DNA of 64,000 nt, taken from assembly GCA_017460885.1 (NCBI GenBank), contig JAFUAB010000046.1:62001-126000 (forward strand). Reading direction: 5' to 3'. The notes below the pieces were generated by a model. It did no database searches and was not told where the DNA came from. It was given only the letters and a program-made list of their open reading frames with translations. Positions within the stretch are counted from its first letter, which is position 1, and each line of letters starts with the position of its first letter. Source of the DNA: Lachnospiraceae bacterium. Lineage in GTDB: Bacteria; Bacillota; Clostridia; Lachnospirales; Lachnospiraceae. This document shows, in pieces, positions 62,352-64,000 of this stretch. Position numbers and translations under genes: made by a program.

Positions 62352-64000
62352 ATGGCAACAGGAGACAACATGCAAAAGGATGTTCTGCTGATGAATCTGG
62401 AGGCGGAGCTTAATAAGAGCATTCAAAATGAATGCGGCAAGACTCTTGCGGAAGCAGACAATAAAGAACTGTATTATTCGCTGCTCGCGCTGACCAGGGA
62501 GCTGGCAGAGGTAACTGAGGATATCGAGGGAGAGAAGAAGGTTTATTACATATCCGCGGAGTTCCTGATCGGTAAGCTGCTCAGCAACAACCTGATCAAT
62601 CTGGGTATTTACGATAAGATCAATTCGATCCTCAAGGCTAACGGAAAATCTCTTGCGCAGATCGAGGACGAAGAGCCGGAGCCTTCACTTGGCAATGGCG
62701 GACTGGGACGTCTTGCAGCGTGTTTTCTGGATTCCATAGCAACGCTGGGACTGCCCGGTGACGGCATAGGACTCAACTATCACTTCGGACTTTTTAAGCA
62801 GGTGTTTAAGAATCATATGCAGACCGCCGAAAAGGACGCCTGGATAGAGCCCGGCAAAAACTGGCTGAATAAGACCGAAACGACATTTACCGTCAACTTC
62901 GGTGACCTGAGCGTTAAGTCACGCCTGTATGATCTGGATGTTGTCGGATACAGAAGCGGTACCAACAAGCTGCACCTTTTTGATATAGAGAGTGTGGATG
63001 AGAGGCTTGTCAAAAAGGGTATCAATTTCGATAAGGAAAACATCGAGAAGAACCTGACGCTTTTCCTGTATCCGGATGATTCCGACGAGGCCGGCAACCT
63101 GCTGCGTATCTATCAGCAGTATTTCATGGTCAGCAATGCAGCCCAGCTTATCCTCAAGGAAATGAAGGAGCGCAAGTATGACCTGCGGCATCTGGATGAT
63201 CATGCCGTGATCCAGATCAATGACACTCATCCAACCATGGTGATCCCCGAGCTGATCAGGATCCTGGTTGAGGAAAAGGCCTTTACTATGGACGAAGCAA
63301 TCGACGTGGTCAGCAGGACCTGCGCTTATACGAACCACACTATCCTTGCTGAGGCACTGGAGAAATGGCCGCTTGCCTATCTGGAAAAGGTAGTGCCCCA
63401 GCTTGTGCCGTATATTAAGGAGCTGGATAGGAGGGTACGCGCCAAATACAAGAATAAAAACGTACAGATCATTGATAAAGACAAACGCGTACATATGGCG
63501 CATATCGATATTCATTACGGCTTCTCGGTGAACGGAGTTGCTGCCATACACACTGAGATCCTTAAGAATACAGAGCTCAATGCCTTCTATAAGCTTTATC
63601 CGGAGAAATTCAACAACAAGACCAACGGAATCACCTTCCGCAGATGGCTTCTTTCGTGCAACCACGAGCTGGCGGATATGATCAAGGCGCACATCGGAGA
63701 CGGCTTCAAGAAGGATGCGAATCAGCTTGAGAGACTGCTGGAATTTGCGGATGACGAGAACTTCATGAAGGAGTTAATGGACATCAAGCATGCCAAAAAG
63801 GTTGCTCTTGCCGAGTATGTCAAAGAGCATGAGGATGTTGAGCTGGATCCGGATTCGATCTTCGATCTGCAGTCCAAGAGAATGCATGAATACAAGCGTC
63901 AGCAGATGAATGCGCTCTATATCATACATAAGTATCTTGAGATCAAGGGCGGTAAAAAGCCTGTCCGTCCGGTGACATTTATGTTCGGTGCCAAGGCTGC
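62352..64000 (+). CDS. glgP: Glycogen / alpha-glucan phosphorylase (3' partial)
   Basis: The gene runs off the window after 549 codons. It starts at ATG 62352 with GGAGG 8 bases upstream. Family features: [61 protein letters not shown] and NGITFRRWL, all in the right order for the first two-thirds of the enzyme. The pyridoxal phosphate lysine lies beyond the edge. Releases glucose 1-phosphate from glycogen or maltodextrins. Adjacent to pfp, giving a storage-to-glycolysis module. Confidence 0.95.
   Translation, partial: MATGDNMQKDVLLMNLEAELNKSIQNECGKTLAEADNKELYYSLLALTRELAEVTEDIEGEKKVYYISAEFLIGKLLSNNLINLGIYDKINSILKANGKSLAQIEDEEPEPSLGNGGLGRLAACFLDSIATLGLPGDGIGLNYHFGLFKQVFKNHMQTAEKDAWIEPGKNWLNKTETTFTVNFGDLSVKSRLYDLDVVGYRSGTNKLHLFDIESVDERLVKKGINFDKENIEKNLTLFLYPDDSDEAGNLLRIYQQYFMVSNAAQLILKEMKERKYDLRHLDDHAVIQINDTHPTMVIPELIRILVEEKAFTMDEAIDVVSRTCAYTNHTILAEALEKWPLAYLEKVVPQLVPYIKELDRRVRAKYKNKNVQIIDKDKRVHMAHIDIHYGFSVNGVAAIHTEILKNTELNAFYKLYPEKFNNKTNGITFRRWLLSCNHELADMIKAHIGDGFKKDANQLERLLEFADDENFMKELMDIKHAKKVALAEYVKEHEDVELDPDSIFDLQSKRMHEYKRQQMNALYIIHKYLEIKGGKKPVRPVTFMFGAKA

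Overview
The window looks like the chromosome of an anaerobic, fibre-degrading Firmicute, most probably a member of the Lachnospiraceae. I base this on moderate G+C (judged by eye), strong GGAGG ribosome binding sites, a CIRCE-controlled clpB, a PPi-dependent phosphofructokinase, cellobiose phosphorylase, a GH115 xylan glucuronidase, and small families (DUF4250, DUF4364, DUF6171, DUF5722) that I associate with that family. Genus cannot be fixed from sequence alone. No function here was confirmed by a database search.

Layout. 1-1.6 kb: end of a NUDIX gene, a double-receiver protein and an Hpt protein, then tRNA-Leu. 1.8-9.7 kb: housekeeping genes (metallophosphatase, heterodimeric ABC exporter, S66 carboxypeptidase, DUF4250, RarA). 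9.7-13.6 kb: a membrane-anchored putative glycosidase (DUF5722) and a FIST sensor paired with a soluble chemotaxis transducer. 13.6-16.7 kb: DUF4364 regulator and an NAD salvage operon (adenylyltransferase, pncB, nadE). 16.8-20.2 kb: palindromic repeats, a protein with two cyclic-nucleotide-binding domains, a TIM-barrel protein and a PAS-cyclase. 20.4-21.4 kb: lipoprotein amidase.

21.4-26.3 kb is a decayed accessory region: a MITE-like element, small orphan ORFs, at least three broken genes, a tRNA-Thr, then an 11-gene tRNA array. Two adjacent tRNA-Ser genes in this array each carry a 53-nt hairpin-forming insertion at the same place in the T-loop. The region ends with a Phd/ParE-type pair whose toxin has an in-frame amber codon. 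I consider the T-loop insertions the most interesting signal in the window.

26.3-29.6 kb: CIRCE, clpB, cyclophilin. 29.6-35.9 kb: LacI regulator, two permeases, binding lipoprotein and GH32 enzyme, a beta-fructoside utilisation locus. 36-37 kb: an unusual Phd-linked two-gene module. 37-39.8 kb: DUF6171 and cellobiose phosphorylase (minus strand). 39.9-43.7 kb: rRNA methyltransferase-like, a catalytically dead amidase homologue, RdgB, YfcE-type phosphoesterase, FtsL-like protein, tRNA-Pro. 44-50.3 kb: a signalling block (REC-Hpt, double REC, hybrid kinase, PAS-GGDEF*-EAL). 50.2-59.8 kb: a run of closely spaced genes including mtnA, an SGNH esterase, GH115, an MBOAT acyltransferase and its SGNH partner. 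59.9-64 kb: a response regulator, pfp and the start of glycogen phosphorylase.

Taken together: beta-glucan, fructan and glucuronoxylan breakdown products feed phosphorolytic and PPi-linked glycolysis, next to an elaborate sensory network (receivers, Hpt, FIST-MCP, cyclic nucleotide and possibly c-di-GMP proteins). A family of near-identical palindromes (TATAGTAAACG type) sits just upstream of several plus-strand start codons.
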